From Spongospora subterranea f. sp. subterranea (Eukaryota > Endomyxa: Phytomyxea > Phytomyxea > Plasmodiophorida), in NCBI GenBank assembly GCA_049724395.1, contig JAUGWO010000083.1:27710-91709 (forward strand): 64,000 nucleotides of DNA, read 5' to 3'. Numbering within the stretch: the first letter of the stretch is position 1; each line of letters starts with the position of its first letter. A program made the translations under genes and the position numbers. Positions 23,915-36,403 of the stretch are shown here, in pieces. The notes under the pieces were generated by a model. It was not told the origin of the DNA and did no database searches. It was given only the letters and a program-made list of their open reading frames with translations.

Positions 23915-26265
23915 ATGGAGATATCGTATGATTACATCAAGAAGAGGAAGGAGTTCGGTAAACATCCAGCATTTGAGGATGTTGCATCGTATATAATGGA
24001 GTCGATACCATCAATCCCTGGACCTAATCCACAATGGGCTCCTCGTGCAATAACCTCATCACAGCTATCGTGTATACCACAGATGACGGAACATTCAGTA
24101 AACACTGAGAGGTTTGTCCAAAAAGATCAAATCATGTTCCATAGTGAAGGTCCTCGTCATCTCGTCCATTAATACTTTATTTGGTGCTGAAAGTTGTTAA
24201 TGAAGGTGGATGGCCAAAAGAGGTGAACTCGTCAGAATTCAAGGAACGAGAGAGGCACCTTCGTCGTGTTGAAAATGAGGATTCATATCGGACATCAATC
24301 AAATCCCTTGTGTCGATATCAGAGAAGGTGGTGATGCAGAACAACACAATCGATATGTACGATGAGTACTTTACAGGTACACGGGGGGCGGGGTCTGCCC
24401 TAATCATCATCATCATCTGTAAGTATTGACCACATTCACCAACAGGAATGACTGTTGATCACTCTCCTGAACCGCCATCCGCTAAGACCCTAACTGTCTT
24501 TCGTGATCCTAATCCAATTAGGCGATCAGCCACACAGATATCGTGGCATCCAGATGGCGCTTCAAAACTGGCAGGTTTACCCCAGACCCCATCCTGAACC
24601 AATATTGATATTGTCGCTAACCGGCACCTGTTTCATCCATAGTGTCATATGCGGTTTTATCATTTCAACAGATGCCCCAAGATCTGCCTGTATCCTCATA
24701 TATATGGGATGTTAATAATCCAACCAATCCATCCCTTGAACTGATCCCAACGTCACCGTTATGCTCCATCACATATAATCCCAAGAATGCCGATTATCTC
24801 GTCGGTGGGAGCTATAACGGTCTGATCGGGTTCTGGGATATTCGTAAAGGTGTGATCTGATCAATATCGGGTCGTGACCGACACCTTCTCCCAACAATTG
24901 ATGATGGTGAACAGGATCATTACCTGTGGAGAAATCTGTTGTGGAGAAATCCCATCACGATCCGGTTTATCAGATCCAATGGATTCAGAGTCGCTCAGGA
25001 AATGAGTGTTGTTCAATATCAACCGATGGCCATATATTATGGTGGGATATCAGGAAATTAGCCTCAGGTCGGTCAATTGTTGATCCAGGACCATCATACC
25101 GATCATCAATTGATCGTATCAGGGCCAACTGATTCAATGCTGATGTCGGACCCAGAATCGGAATCAGAACATTTCGGTGGGACCGCACTAGAATACAGAT
25201 CGGATGCTGGAGCTACCAGGTTCTTGGTTGGAACTGAACAAGGAACGATATTGAACATTGAACGGAAAGCGAAGAAGGACTTCGACAGCCAGAAATCGAT
25301 ACGAATGATATATGGAGAGGAGACAGGTCGTCATCATGGACCGGTTTATTCAGTATCGGTAAGGATTGGTGTGATCAACAATCATTTCCCAACCGGGATA
25401 TCGCACCAGTTCTTGACTGTTGTGCGATAGAGAAATCCGCTGAATCTCAAGTTCTTCATGTCGGTTGGGGATTGGACAACTCGTATCTGGATGGAGGATC
25501 TCAAGTCGCCTATCCTGTCGACCCGATATGAGCAATCGTATTTAACAGCGGGGTGTTGGTCACCTACACGACCTGGTGTATTCTATACTACAAAGTTGAA
25601 CGGAACTTTGGATGTTTGGGATCTTATTCTATCGCCATAACGATCCGGTCTATACAACACGAGTAAGATCCGGTTGACGATTACTCAATTTGGATACCTG
25701 AGTTAGGTTGCCATCGAATCAGGTTGGAGAAGCCAGTCTTACATCTATATCGGTACAAAATGAGGGGCGATTAGTCGCCGTCGGTGCCTCTGAAGGTATA
25801 TTTTCTTGTTCGTTTGATATGCTATGGTTCTCGTGGGTTCACATTTGAGATACAGGGAGCACAACTCTGCTCGAGGTCTGCCCTAGTCTGTATGAACCCC
25901 AAAATAACGAGAAGGCATCGATTGCCCAAATGTTTGAACGCGAGAATAAACGTGAGAAGAACCTGGAAGTTCGGGCATTGCAGTTAAAGCGAGAGAAAAA
26001 GACGGGAAAGGTAGATAAAGCTAAGGTGTCAAATGATGTGATATGGCTTGATAACCTTGATCCCATTTAGGCTGCGGTTGGGTCCGGCTCGACAGATGGG
26101 GTATCGAATGATCAATCGAGCAGCGACAATAAGGGCAGCGATCTAGCTCAGATAGAGAAACAGTTCTACGAGATGATCGCCAGAGATCAGGGAGACGGTG
26201 AACCGGACGGAACTGGGGCACAAGGAGAGGAATCGCCATCTGCTGATGTACCTGGAGCTCAGTAG
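23915..26265 (+). CDS. DNAI2: axonemal dynein intermediate chain 2 (outer dynein arm, WD40)
   Basis: This intermediate chain anchors outer dynein arms to flagellar doublets. The protein starts [16 protein letters not shown], nearly the family's canonical start. After the first intron (24150-24205) comes EGGWPKEVN. Later exons carry WD40 repeats with [74 protein letters not shown] and [10 protein letters not shown]. The C-terminal coiled segment has [14 protein letters not shown] and ends in an acidic tail. About nine to eleven short GT-AG introns are needed and all phases I checked fit. The flagellar role is known for the family, and the gene implies a flagellated stage. No frameshift is required. 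Confidence 0.95.
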
Positions 26266-26490
26266 ATCGGGTGCATGATCATAACTGATTCATTCACATT
26301 AAACGAAATAACAACAAAATGATGAATTAACAACACGATTAAATGTAGCTGATCGCACCAGTGATATCATTGTCGAATGTAGATAGTTGTATATTTTTGA
26401 CTGCCCCTTCAAATGCGGAACTATAATCATCAGTTGTAGTATTCGGTAGTCTCATCTTGCATCAGGATAATTAAAGGTCTCAGACCTAAC

Positions 26491-27071
26491 ATGAATGGAG
26501 ATCACAACAGCATCGTACCTTGGTTATTGCTGTTGGACAAGTTATTGAACACTTCTACGCTTGTCGAGTTCATAACCCCATTACTCGATTGACATGAAAA
26601 TGGAGGCGTCTTGCGCTCTTAGTGTCTGTCGATGTTGGATGTCGCTAACAGCAAACAAGGAGGTCGGTGTTCCCTCACGAATCAAGAGTATGAAACAGAT
26701 AAACTTGGTGTCAAATCGATCGATTCACTCAAATCGTAATCAGTTGTCTCTTTTAATACCAGAGAGTTACGTCCAGGACGAGACAGCTTCGACATATACA
26801 CGCCCAATGTCTTCTCCCGCAGCTGGTCAGAGAATTAGACTTCAAGGGTAGCCTCTCTTTCAGGTTGGGCGCCACCTAAAGAGCTTCTTGACCTACTGGG
26901 GCAGATCGCACGAACCATCGCCCCAGTAAAAAGAACTCAACGCCCAGAATGGGCAATGAATGACGGAATTTGCGCTATGATGGAGCACACCCTTCGCCTG
27001 TTAGCGCTGACAAGCTCGAGAAATAGACAAAGTCGAACGATGTTCAATGGTGTTAATATTGGATCGTACTG
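26491..27071 (+). CDS. unrecognised small spliced gene
   Basis: The plus strand has an ATG at 26491 followed by a leucine-rich helical stretch (PWLLLLDKLLNTSTLVEF). A later exon (about 26640-26823) ends PMSSPAAG, and a last exon reads PPKELLDLLGQIARTIAP and MEHTLRLLALTSSRNRQ to a stop at 27069-27071. A 38-nt GT-AG intron (about 26824-26861) would join the last two in phase; the first join is not resolved. The C-terminal exon looks conserved but I cannot name it. Confidence 0.4.
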
Positions 27072-27171
27072 AACTGTACGTAATTAATCTCAGAAATGGA
27101 AGTGGCAAGTGCTGACAATTAGGCGCCAATACCGGTGTTGGCCCAAGTCAGTAGTTTCAAAAACTCAAGTC

Positions 27172-29328
27172 ATGGACGAAAGACATGAGTTTGAAGGGTC
27201 AACCGCCGAACGGCAAATCAAACCCTATATCAACCAATCACGTCAACTGTTGATCCAAGCCCACGAACAGTTACAACTGAAAAACGAACAGATACAGTTA
27301 TTGGTTAATGAAAATGCAGAGCTACTGGAGAAATATAAAACCGAGAAAGAGGCCAGACAGCGCTTAGAGACAGATTTATCCTCAGCGATGAAAGGTGAGA
27401 CGCGAGAAATAGCCAAGAAATTAGAGAGGTGCGGCGTCACTAAAATCAACGATAAAGAAGATCCGAGAACAACTTCAATAACGGTATCGGAACTTTCTAA
27501 ACAAGGTTGGTATTGTGTTGGAATGCTCTAATAGTACTGATGAATCAATGTCAAAGTGAAATGCGCTCGGGATGAGCTCCAAGACATATACTTTGAGAAC
27601 TCAAGATACAGGTCCGAGATACAAAAGTTAAGCGCAGGTTTGAGTAAAATACACGAAGATAATGAAGCGGAGAGGAAAGAGTGGAAGTCGAAGGCTGTGC
27701 AGTTATTACAGAAGCTACAAACAGAAGGTGATTCTTCATGGTTGTTAAGGAGTCGTTCCCGTGATGTTGGCATCTTGGTGCTTAGAGGGCAATGCTCGAC
27801 AATCACGAGCGGAGGCGGAGGCACTATCCGCTGACTGCATCAGGATAGGGTCAGAGAATATGAGGCTGGACGAACGACTTTCAGAACAAGAACATAAACT
27901 TAGAGTACTATTGGATAGCTTGAAAGATGCTGAAACAGAGGCGAGCAGGCTAAAAGCAGATAATAGTAAAATGAAAGAGGAAGCGGACACAGGCCAGAGG
28001 AAACTGGACCAGATGACGGCAGAGTCGAGTAAGGCCAACGATCAGTTAAGATTATTGAGCGAGAAGGTATATATGACTGGTTATCGTTAGAATTGTTGGT
28101 GTGTTTCTGGCAATGAAAACCCATGAATAGGTATTCCACCTATTGAACCAACTCAATGCAATGAATGATTCAAAATCCCAATCTGAGCACGATCTTCAAT
28201 CAGCAGCGAAGAAGATTGCGATCTTAGAAAATCGGGCGCAGAGTTTAGAACAGGTAAAGAGCGTTTTCAAGTATGGTCAACCCGGGAGATAGAAACTTAG
28301 CTATAAAAGATTAGATGCTTGATCGTGACAACCGGATACAGAAGCAGATGGAAACCACGCTCAAGGTAGAAAAAAGATAAATCGACGTCCTTCCGATTGA
28401 CCGGGCAAGAATTTCGAAGAAAATTCATTGCTGAAGAAAAAATCAAGCAAAAAATGGTGGATTTGTTGAAATCTAAAGAGAAAATGATGAGCGAGATAAT
28501 GAGCAAATATAAGGACGCGCAGTGGACGATACATAGCCAAAAGAGCGTCAAAGGTGTTCGACAGAAAAGGGTTCAGGATCTTGAGCTACAGGTAATGGAG
28601 TAATGAGGGAGTTCGAGGAGAAGTATAACTTTGTTGAGATGTAGGTTAATGGTCTCTTGACTACTATCACATCATTAAAGGCTCAAGTTGAATCGCTGAA
28701 CATAGCTCAAACTAAACTCATCAATTTGGTTAGGAGCAAAGATGGAGAAATTAAACTCCATCGCCAAACAGAAAAACAATATCTTTCCAAATTTCAAGAT
28801 ATTGCGCACCACAGGAACGAGGTAAGATTGGTTAAGGAGAAAGGGATGGGGATTTAACATCATTGCAAATAGGATGAACAAAAATATCCAGCGTTGTCGC
28901 TGGAGGAAGTTGACAAATTACTTAATGGAAAGGACAAGTTGACATTGAACATGATAGCCATGTTGAGCAGATTACAAATATCAGAACAGTCGTTCGAAGA
29001 GATGGCCTCGTCCGCAACGTCTTTTTATTTAATTGAGAAGATAGCGCAACGATTCAGCAGGTTGGTACCCAAGAAGGGTGGCAATCTTGCAAAAGAGAAG
29101 CATAAGAAGCCGACTTTGACGCGTTTTGTCCCCAACGGACTCAACGAAAACAATGATGAAAAAGTCAGTTGCATGGGTGTTGGCGACCGGGATTCATGCT
29201 CGAAGATGACGATGGCAGCGTTTACAAACCTGTGTTATATATTATGGCCGGGATTGAGAACAGGAACCGGATTAGAAACGGACCCTGAGTTGTCCTCCAG
29301 TAACAAATCATGTAACAGCATCAGGTAA
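27172..29328 (+). CDS. long coiled-coil protein, spliced
   Basis: At least eight plus-strand exons are joined by short introns (for example 28069-28130). Nearly all of it is heptad-rich and highly charged: LKNEQIQLLVNENAELLEKY, then RSEIQKLSAGLSKIHEDNEA, ERLSEQEHKLRVLLDSLKDA, EEKIKQKMVDLLKSKEKMM, TEKQYLSKFQDIAHHRNE and SLEEVDKLLNGKDKL. This indicates an extended coiled coil typical of centrosomal, basal-body or motor-adaptor proteins. Lying between a dynein intermediate chain and an LRR gene, a flagellar or basal-body role is conceivable but not shown. The 3' end is uncertain: after about 29150 two frames are open, so the stop may not be at 29328. Confidence 0.6.
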
Positions 29329-29342
29329 CGTCATGGCACAGT

Positions 29343-30646
29343 ATGGTCATGCAGCTAGAGTGGTTTAGTGATGGGGTCCACAGTCAGCACACACACACAC
29401 ACCCCACACACGTCTTACACCCCCCACAATCCCATCGTGATCAACCTCATTCCTCTAACCATAATCCTATTGTGTTTGCAATCAGATACCTGAACCTTTC
29501 GAATCAATCGTTGACGACTCCTCACATATCGTGTTTAGTCCCGTTTATATCGGCTAATCCCGATTTGATCTATCTCGATCTATCCCATAATCAGGTTCAC
29601 GACCAGGCTTTCAGTCTGTTGATACGATCGTTATGCCATCCTTTCTCACAGATTCAGGTAAAGCAGACTACTGTAAGGCACTGAAACTTTTCACATGATG
29701 ATTCCGTTTCCAATATATCAGGTTATCAATCTATCCGACAATTTTATCAGTTCTCATGCCGTTCATTCATCATATCTTTGGCTGCGGTCAAACCAGCATG
29801 TTTCGGCTATATATTATCGCATCAATCGGTTGCGGCACAGATCAGATCCGATGCATTTGCCTGAAATAGCAATGAAAATATCGCAGAGAGAAGTGGTCAT
29901 AATGTTGAGTAACAATGATATGCCAGGGGATGCTTTAGATAAGGTTTGGCGTATAATGGTGATAGATACATACTGTATCGCTCTGATCGGCTTGAAAATG
30001 TGATTTAGTTGGTGGCGAAGTTAGAAGCAGAGGGAAAGTCAGTAGTTGATGGAGCACTGCGCGCAGAGGTAGATCGAAATATAGACAAGATCAAATCCAA
30101 TTGCTTTCGCATGATGCATGGACGTGATCAAGGTATGACACGATCAGACGTCAGATTTACTTTGAATACTGACACACGGTTTTTAGAAAACGACCAGCAC
30201 ATTCCACACATATCTGGCCGTGACTGGGATAAAAACAATTTAAATGAGCGCTCGTCATCACCGACTTTGTCTATGATGGTTAAATCATCAAAGTCCCCGT
30301 ATTTATCCAGATCTATATCCCAAAGGTATCGCAATCGCACATGACATGGATTTCACTTTCAGATATATTGGATATCAGTACCTATGCAGGAAATTTCCTG
30401 CCGGATGCTCATGAACTGTTGGTTCGCAAACGATCGGGGAGAGCGCGTTCTCAATTATCTCGGTTGTCCACAACCAGTAATGAAGTGCCTCCAAACATAG
30501 GTGTGGCTTCTGACGTCGCACCGTCGCCAATAGCAGATACTAGAGTAAAGAAATTTAACAGGAGTAGCAAACCAGGTGATAGACCTGCAAGCAAACCCAG
30601 ATATAGGAAGCCACACTCTTTGAAGTCATTGCAACCTATAAAATAA
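29343..30646 (+). CDS. leucine-rich repeat protein with basic C-terminal tail
   Basis: From about 29487 the plus strand encodes RYLNLSNQSLT, LIYLDLSHNQVHDQAFSLL and, after a GT-AG intron (about 29659-29721), VINLSDNFISSHAV. These are ribonuclease-inhibitor-type LRRs (LxxLxLSxNxIxD). After about 29980 it becomes helical and charged (VAKLEAEGKSVVDGALRAEV) and ends in a Ser/Lys-rich tail (SSKPGDRPASKPRYRKP). Such proteins are frequent in ciliated protists, but no specific orthologue is recognised. The first exon is uncertain; MVMQLEWFSDG at 29343 could be it. Confidence 0.6.
29384..29415 (+). repeat. (CA)n microsatellite, probably intronic
   Basis: Cytosine-adenine repeats run for about 30 bases. 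They lie in a pyrimidine-rich stretch that ends in an AG directly before the first leucine-rich-repeat exon at about 29487, so an intronic position is likely. Confidence 0.8.
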
Positions 30647-31263
30647 ACAGCGGTGTCGAAGTAATCAACGGAATGAATGAGTTCTCGAACGGTCACTACC
30701 ATTGTTTTTGTAACCCTTTTCCTGATCTGGTCAGAATGTGCTGATTTGATAATAATGTCTGTTTCATGAAGGATCTATCGCGAATGACGGCCTTGAATAT
30801 ATGCGAAGAAACCTATTCACAAACGGTTCGTCAAGTTGACTCTATTGTATTTAATCGAATGAGAATATGGAAATGGAATTCGAAGAGGATTCTCAGCTTT
30901 ATCATGGCTTGAATTTGTTTGTGTTGTTGGGCCAATATCACTTGAGCTAATCGCCGTTTCTGCTGTCAGTGGAGGTAGATTATCGGACCAAACACAAATG
31001 GGGCGGATCAGAAAACGGAAGCTGAGTACAGTAGGAGCAAGGAGTTGATTGACACGGAGGAGCGCGGCGAGATCAAGGTTAAGTGAGACGGGACGAGGGC
31101 GATGTCATGGGCGAGGTAAAGCGTATGATGTATCCAATGTCATCCCAACTCCATCTGTTTTCAACCCGAAAAGGTACCGGCCACTGACAGCATGGGCGTC
31201 GATCAACTTCAAGCACTACTGCTTCAACAACAGGACCTGATTAGCAATCATTGACCTAGTTCC
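30647..31263. other. about 600 bases without a recognised gene
   Basis: A plus-strand segment near 31165-31245 reads ATDSMGVDQLQALLLQQQDL and may be an exon, but I cannot attach it to anything. Confidence 0.35.
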
Positions 31264-32850
31264 TTAACAGTTGACCGATTCAGAAATACGCCAGTTCGTG
31301 ATGAAAGAATGTAGTGCTGATAACGGGGCTTGACCGCGAGCAGCGTGCATATCCAACAAGTTACGTTGTCCTCGGACATTCGAAAGCCGCTTGACACATG
31401 AATGTTGGAGGGATAGATATATTCTAATACGTTGGCAATACTGAAGGCGCCTGTCAAGCGGAAAGAGAGAGACGTGTCGATGCAAACCCGAAAACACAGT
31501 TATATTCGTGGGATGAAAGGCGCTTACTCACGTGAATGACAGAGCCGAGTTGCACAGAGAACGAGATTGCGCGCAGCGCCAAGTAGCGGACAACCTTGTG
31601 TTCCATTCCAATGGCCTCGGATATCAATACTTTGATCGTCGCCATCTTCATATTAGTGCAGCATTAACGCCGGAGCGCGACCTCAATTATATCCTCCAAT
31701 CTGAATATTGACAACAAAATCTGATGACTCTGAATCGGCCATTTGAGTGAAGAGTGCCTTACGATAGGTTCAGATTGATGGTAACTTGCTGAGGATACTT
31801 CACCGAATTCCTTCCGCAGTTACATAATAAGGTACAGTATTCTTTTTTTTTTCCTTGTCCTCACGCTCGTTGATCTCTGGCAACTCGTAGACATGCATAC
31901 TCCGGGCTCGTGTGTCACCCATTCGGTATTGCGTTTGCTGCATTGCACAGCAGTTCAATGCCCAATGAGTGTTTGGTCCCTTTCGTTTCGACGACGGACA
32001 CCGGAAGATCTGGAGGTTTACAGCGTCTCGAATTCTATGCGACTTGCAAGAAAATGAAGAGCGTAAAGACATTGGTTAGAACCTGGCAGTTGCTGTGATG
32101 GCGTTGTCGCGGTCTGTAATGATGAGAACTGTCTAGGTCGCGCTACGGAAACGGAAAGCGATCTCAGATATTGTCGTTCGGTGCTCCAATCACAATCAAT
32201 GTCATAAAGATTGGTTCAAAATCGCATGGTATTGTACTTGCAAGGTTCAATCTAACACCTGTTAGCGTATCAACTGTGTTCTTGTGTTGTTTTGTGTGGA
32301 TGCTCTCAATTACTGTACGATAATATGGTTTTTTGTCAACCATCGGTGAATTTTTACGGCTGGGTAGCCGTTGCAAAATACAAATTCGAATAAACGGAAC
32401 GACCCTGATCGTCAGCGACTGGTCGTATACTTGTTATATCTACGGCCAGAATAAACTCGTGCTGCTTTGATTTCTCGCTTGGCAAACCTGTTCAACCCGT
32501 CGGGCGTTCAGTTGGATCACATTCAGCATGTGTGTTTTGTTTCTTCGGTGAATGAAGATCTCTGTGGCGAAGCTCTTCAACACATGTGTGTCTTGGCGAC
32601 GTCGTAGTCGGGACTGTTTTCTTTGAGTCGGAAGCAATACGGTTGTTGGGGTGTCAAATTCGATTATAAACCACTGACGACCCCGCCACTCGGGCAGAAA
32701 AGCACATCCTTACAACTATCCAAACCCGTTCCACGCCAAACACATTGGCGTAGGAGCCTAAGTCCTCCTTCGATCACAACGCCATCCCAACTCGCCCAGA
32801 ACAGGAAGGCAGAGAAAAAAAAAATTCTTTTTGTTTGTAGATACTGCATC
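31264..32850 (-). CDS. one or two unrecognised spliced minus-strand genes
   Basis: Minus-strand segments with coding character are 32637-32440 (THVLKSFATEIFIHRR), 32376-32164 (DTLTGVRLNLASTIPCDFEP), 32072-31800 (KGPNTHWALNCCAMQQTQYR), 31651-31520 (KVLISEAIGMEHKVVRYLAL) and about 31460-31264 (SIANVLEYIYPSN). An ATG near 31750 (MADSESSDFVVNIQIGG) could start a separate small gene whose later part faintly resembles Alba-type nucleic-acid-binding proteins, but this is weak. No function is assigned; a decayed gene is possible. Confidence 0.3.
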
Positions 32851-32943
32851 TAGTAAAACGGAATTTATGACTCGGTATTTTCCATACAATTTCTTGAAAA
32901 GAGTCAAAACTAGCCAATAGCTGTCGAGATATTGAAAATGCGA

Positions 32944-33280
32944 CCTCTTTTGACCGGATTAGTGCTGATGGGAATGGAGCGACTATACCATCTACCTTGA
33001 GGTGATTGGTGTTGTTGACGGTTCAGTTTAGGCGTTTCGGAACAGAGTCGTTCGGGATGCCCTTCGCTGTCACAATTCCAGGAATGGTGAGCTCGCCTTG
33101 TGCGTCTGGGTACGGCCGTCCCCATAACCTCCACTGCTCGGTTCTGCGAATCAACTCATCGCCTCTTTGTCGGCGGTTAGTGCATCACTGAACCGTCGAC
33201 GACATCTATCACTTCAGGGTAGATGGTATAGTCGCAACGACTTCTCCATTCCCAGCAGCACTAATCCGGTCAAAAGAGGG
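32944..33280. repeat. imperfect inverted repeat of a coding 3' end (arms about 85-94 bp)
   Basis: The plus strand at about 32944-33026 and the minus strand at about 33280-33187 encode the same peptide end: PLLTGLVLMGMERLYHLP-stop against PLLTGLVLLGMEKSLRLYHLP-stop. The left arm lacks nine bases and has scattered mismatches. The right arm belongs to the minus-strand ORF ending at 33214, so the left arm is an inverted copy of that gene's last 60-90 bases. Confidence 0.85.
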
Positions 33281-36200
33281 TCATGAGGCAGGCATTTCAT
33301 CGAATGTGAAAACGTCTCGACACCAGGTGCCATTGACCGCAAACAATCGCTCATTGCTGAACCTGAAATAGAATCCAGCAGAACCTCAGGTTGGTCCAAG
33401 AAGAAACCTTTACCATATATGTAGGGGCATCGAAGCTCGTAGCATCTTCAGGCTGCTGCAATGCCCAAGATAGAGATGACAGCACTTCAATAACACATGG
33501 AGTAGTTTCGTCAGTAGTTTATTGGCTCTGAACTGGAGTCTTTTCGCCATTAAGATATGAATTAAGCGTATATCTAAATTGGTCGAAAGATAAAAATTTC
33601 GAACAAAACTCACTTAGTTGAAAGGAATTGAAGCCGGAATCGATGGCAGAATTCGCATCTCGACGGAGACTTTATTAATTATAGGTACAATGAAACGGAA
33701 TAACTGCTCAGCTGGAGATTCAGACGAATTCCCATCCACGTTGATACCAGAAAAATCTCGCAGTGGATATCGTTTCGGAGTATATCGGGAAATATCGTCG
33801 ATGAAGCTTGATAGAGTACTTAAATATCCTCCTCCGTTACGCCCACCAGTATTGAGATTGGTTTGGCATGCCGATTAAACGACTGCACGATTGTATCAAC
33901 AAAGTGACAAATCCACCTGACAGTGAACTCCCTGTCGAACATTCTACGAATTCCGAATACGTGTTCACAGGGATATTCAGTGCAAAGTTTTGGAGTTTGA
34001 ACAAAATTGTTGGCGAACAAGAACAGCGATTTCACATAGTGCAATACTAAGTTTGTACGAGTAATGGATTCCTTTTGAAGAATGGAACCATAAGAAACAT
34101 GACTAGAGGGAAGTTATCCGTACTGATCGATTGAGTGATACTTGGTTGGTAGCAGAATCCAACAGCTTCAAGAAGACCAATGATAATGCGAGCGCTGACT
34201 TGCTATCGTTGGGAGCTTTCGTCTGCAAAATCTAAATTGGTAAGATAAGCGGAATTTTGCAATATGTAAAGCTAATCCCACCGCTCGAAGAACACTGGTT
34301 TGGCAAAGTTGTAGTACTTTAAGGTCAGAAGCAAAATCCGATAACTGCACGAGCTCCTTTGTTGATATGAGGCTCACATAACAAAAGCTATAGACGGCTC
34401 AATCGCAGTTTACCCGCAATTTTTCAGCTGGCCACCAAACAAAAGAACACGATGTAATTTTTGCCATGTTATTGGCGTCGGATGTTGAAACAACACGAGC
34501 AGTCCCGGTTAAAAATGAAAAATAAAGCGAAAAATTATTATACAGACCTAGTGAAATTCCAAAACTTACCAAAATGGAATAAGAAACTGGCGCTCATAGG
34601 CAACGCCATCGGTGCTGACGCTGAGTAGTTTCAAACCAGATGTTGCTGAACGATACGAGTCAACAAAACGTTAAATTCTTGGTCAGCATCATTTTTGTTT
34701 TGTGCACGAGCAGCAAGAATAAAAATTGGCGACAACCCTGGCGGAACGTTTTGAACTGAAACAACAGCAACCTAAAGTGATTCATTTACAGCCCAAATAT
34801 ACCTTCAATCAGAAGCTAAATCATCAAAAGAATTGGGCTCCGACGGTAAAGATTAATAGCCTTCGATTGAAAGTGGAAGCAAATGATTAGGAGAGTTACG
34901 GCCAACAATGAAACCGTATTTTTGAGGCGATAATAAGGCTGGGACAATTATAGTTACGTCAAACGATAACGAAACTTTGAGTTCAGATTCAGGCTCAATG
35001 CTTCTAAGTTTGCTGACGAAGTGTTCAAGCCGAGCAGAAACATTTTCGATACTTAAGTCGAGCACGCAGAATCCTGAGAAAACCCAAATATAATTTCGAA
35101 ATTATAAATTTGTCATACCTTCAGAGAGAAGATATCCGTTGAATGTGACGCCACGATGAACCTGGCAGATTGTCGGCGACAACCTTAGACACTTTCCTCC
35201 CATACGATGCTAGCATCAGATAAAAATTAACCAGTACTGTTTTAAGCAGGGCATTCATTCTGCCTTCTGACCGAGTGACCAATGATCGGACCACGCACAT
35301 CGGCATCGAATCGTTTATGGCAAAATTCAATGAAATCTATAGCACAAACCCAGAATTAGAGTCGGACTCCCAGATGTTCGACTCTATAGAGACGAACGCC
35401 CAGTATAGAGTCGAACATCTGGGAGTTCGACTCTAATTCTGGGTTTGTGCTATAGATTTCATTGAATTTTGCCATAAACGATTCGATGCCGATGACTTTC
35501 TTATCACTGCCAAGAAAAAAAAAACGTTGCGATGGGAAATTTTTCCCTTCAAGGATGTGATAGATTTAACGCACTGAAGCCAGTGTTTGGCCTTGCTCAT
35601 TAACTCTGCTCTGGCAGCAGTAGTATTTGAGCTGCTGATTTTGAAACAAATTGCAAGGTCGATGATGGAAGATCGCCCAATTGCCAATCCTGCAACCTGC
35701 AGGTGGTCCATACGTTCGAATTTTTTGCGGACAAGACGTGATGCAAAAAGGTTTTTGCATTGCATGCAATCACAACCTTTAAGCTTTGCAAAGGCTTACC
35801 CGTGCATCCAATGCTGTGAACAGTCATGCGGCCTATTCCGGATTTGAAAACCAAGTCAGGCTGGGGAGCACCATACTTTTCGTACAGCCGAAGCAATTCA
35901 GGATGCGGTGGCATTCCGCCCAGACATTGACGTCGGGGTGGCATCATAATGGCAACGTCAGTAGTATTTTCTGAATCATGAGTGGATTCTATCGCAGTTG
36001 TGGCAGGCTGAGACGGAGCTGCAAAATAGGAAGTGGCCGTAGATATAACAAGTACACGACTCATAGAGTGAGCCGCAGAGGTAGTTAAAACTGCGACCGT
36101 AAATGGAACGTGCCCGTCGTCAGACCAGCTCAGTCTTGCCAATAAAGCACCAATTTATAACTGGAAGTCTTGAGCTGTTGACTTTGATGGCAAAAACGCA

Positions 36201-36351
36201 ACTCCAACGCGTTTATCGAATCGTAACCCAGGAGTGGCCTCTCAGTCTGGCTTAATCTCCGCTGAGCGCCAAAAAGCTGCCCTGGTCGACGTCGCTCCCG
36301 ACCCGGGTTACACAGTAATCCCGCGCTACGGTTCGGTCGGAGGTCGTCCAT
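33214..36351 (-). pseudogene. transposase-like gene, spliced or decayed, interrupted by a fold-back
   Basis: A series of minus-strand coding segments runs from an ATG at 36351 to a stop at 33214. A Cys/Lys-rich segment (CDCMQCKNLFASRLVRKKFER, about 35780-35710) looks like a zinc-finger remnant. Later come VSVQNVPPGLSPIFILAARA, LKLLSVSTDGVAYERQFL, SKSALALSLVFLKLLDSATN and CEHVFGIRRMFDREFT followed by a long tail. The last motif resembles the EHxFG-R-FT pattern near the end of some transposase-like proteins. Frame changes are frequent and a 91-bp palindrome sits inside, so it is probably not functional. The superfamily is not identified, and a cellular gene with many introns is the alternative. 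Confidence 0.4.
35298..35494. repeat. 91-bp inverted repeat, 90/91 identical, 15-nt spacer
   Basis: Arms 35298-35388 and 35404-35494 are reverse complements with a single mismatch. They lie inside the transposase-like ORF and both encode the same short exon part on opposite strands, so one arm is an inverted duplicate of the other. In single-stranded form this would make a long hairpin. Confidence 0.97.
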
Positions 36352-36403
36352 AGTTTGTCCTCGTTACACGGATATTATCTCCATCCCTACTGTCGGTTGT
36401 AGG

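Noticed and set aside
31264-31760. Alba-family nucleic-acid-binding protein
   Set aside because: The resemblance is limited to a short hydrophobic helix pattern and exon joins are unresolved.
35398-35440. tRNA T-arm-like sequence (GTTCGACTCT)
   Set aside because: It belongs to the 91-bp palindrome; no acceptor, D or anticodon stems can be drawn around it.
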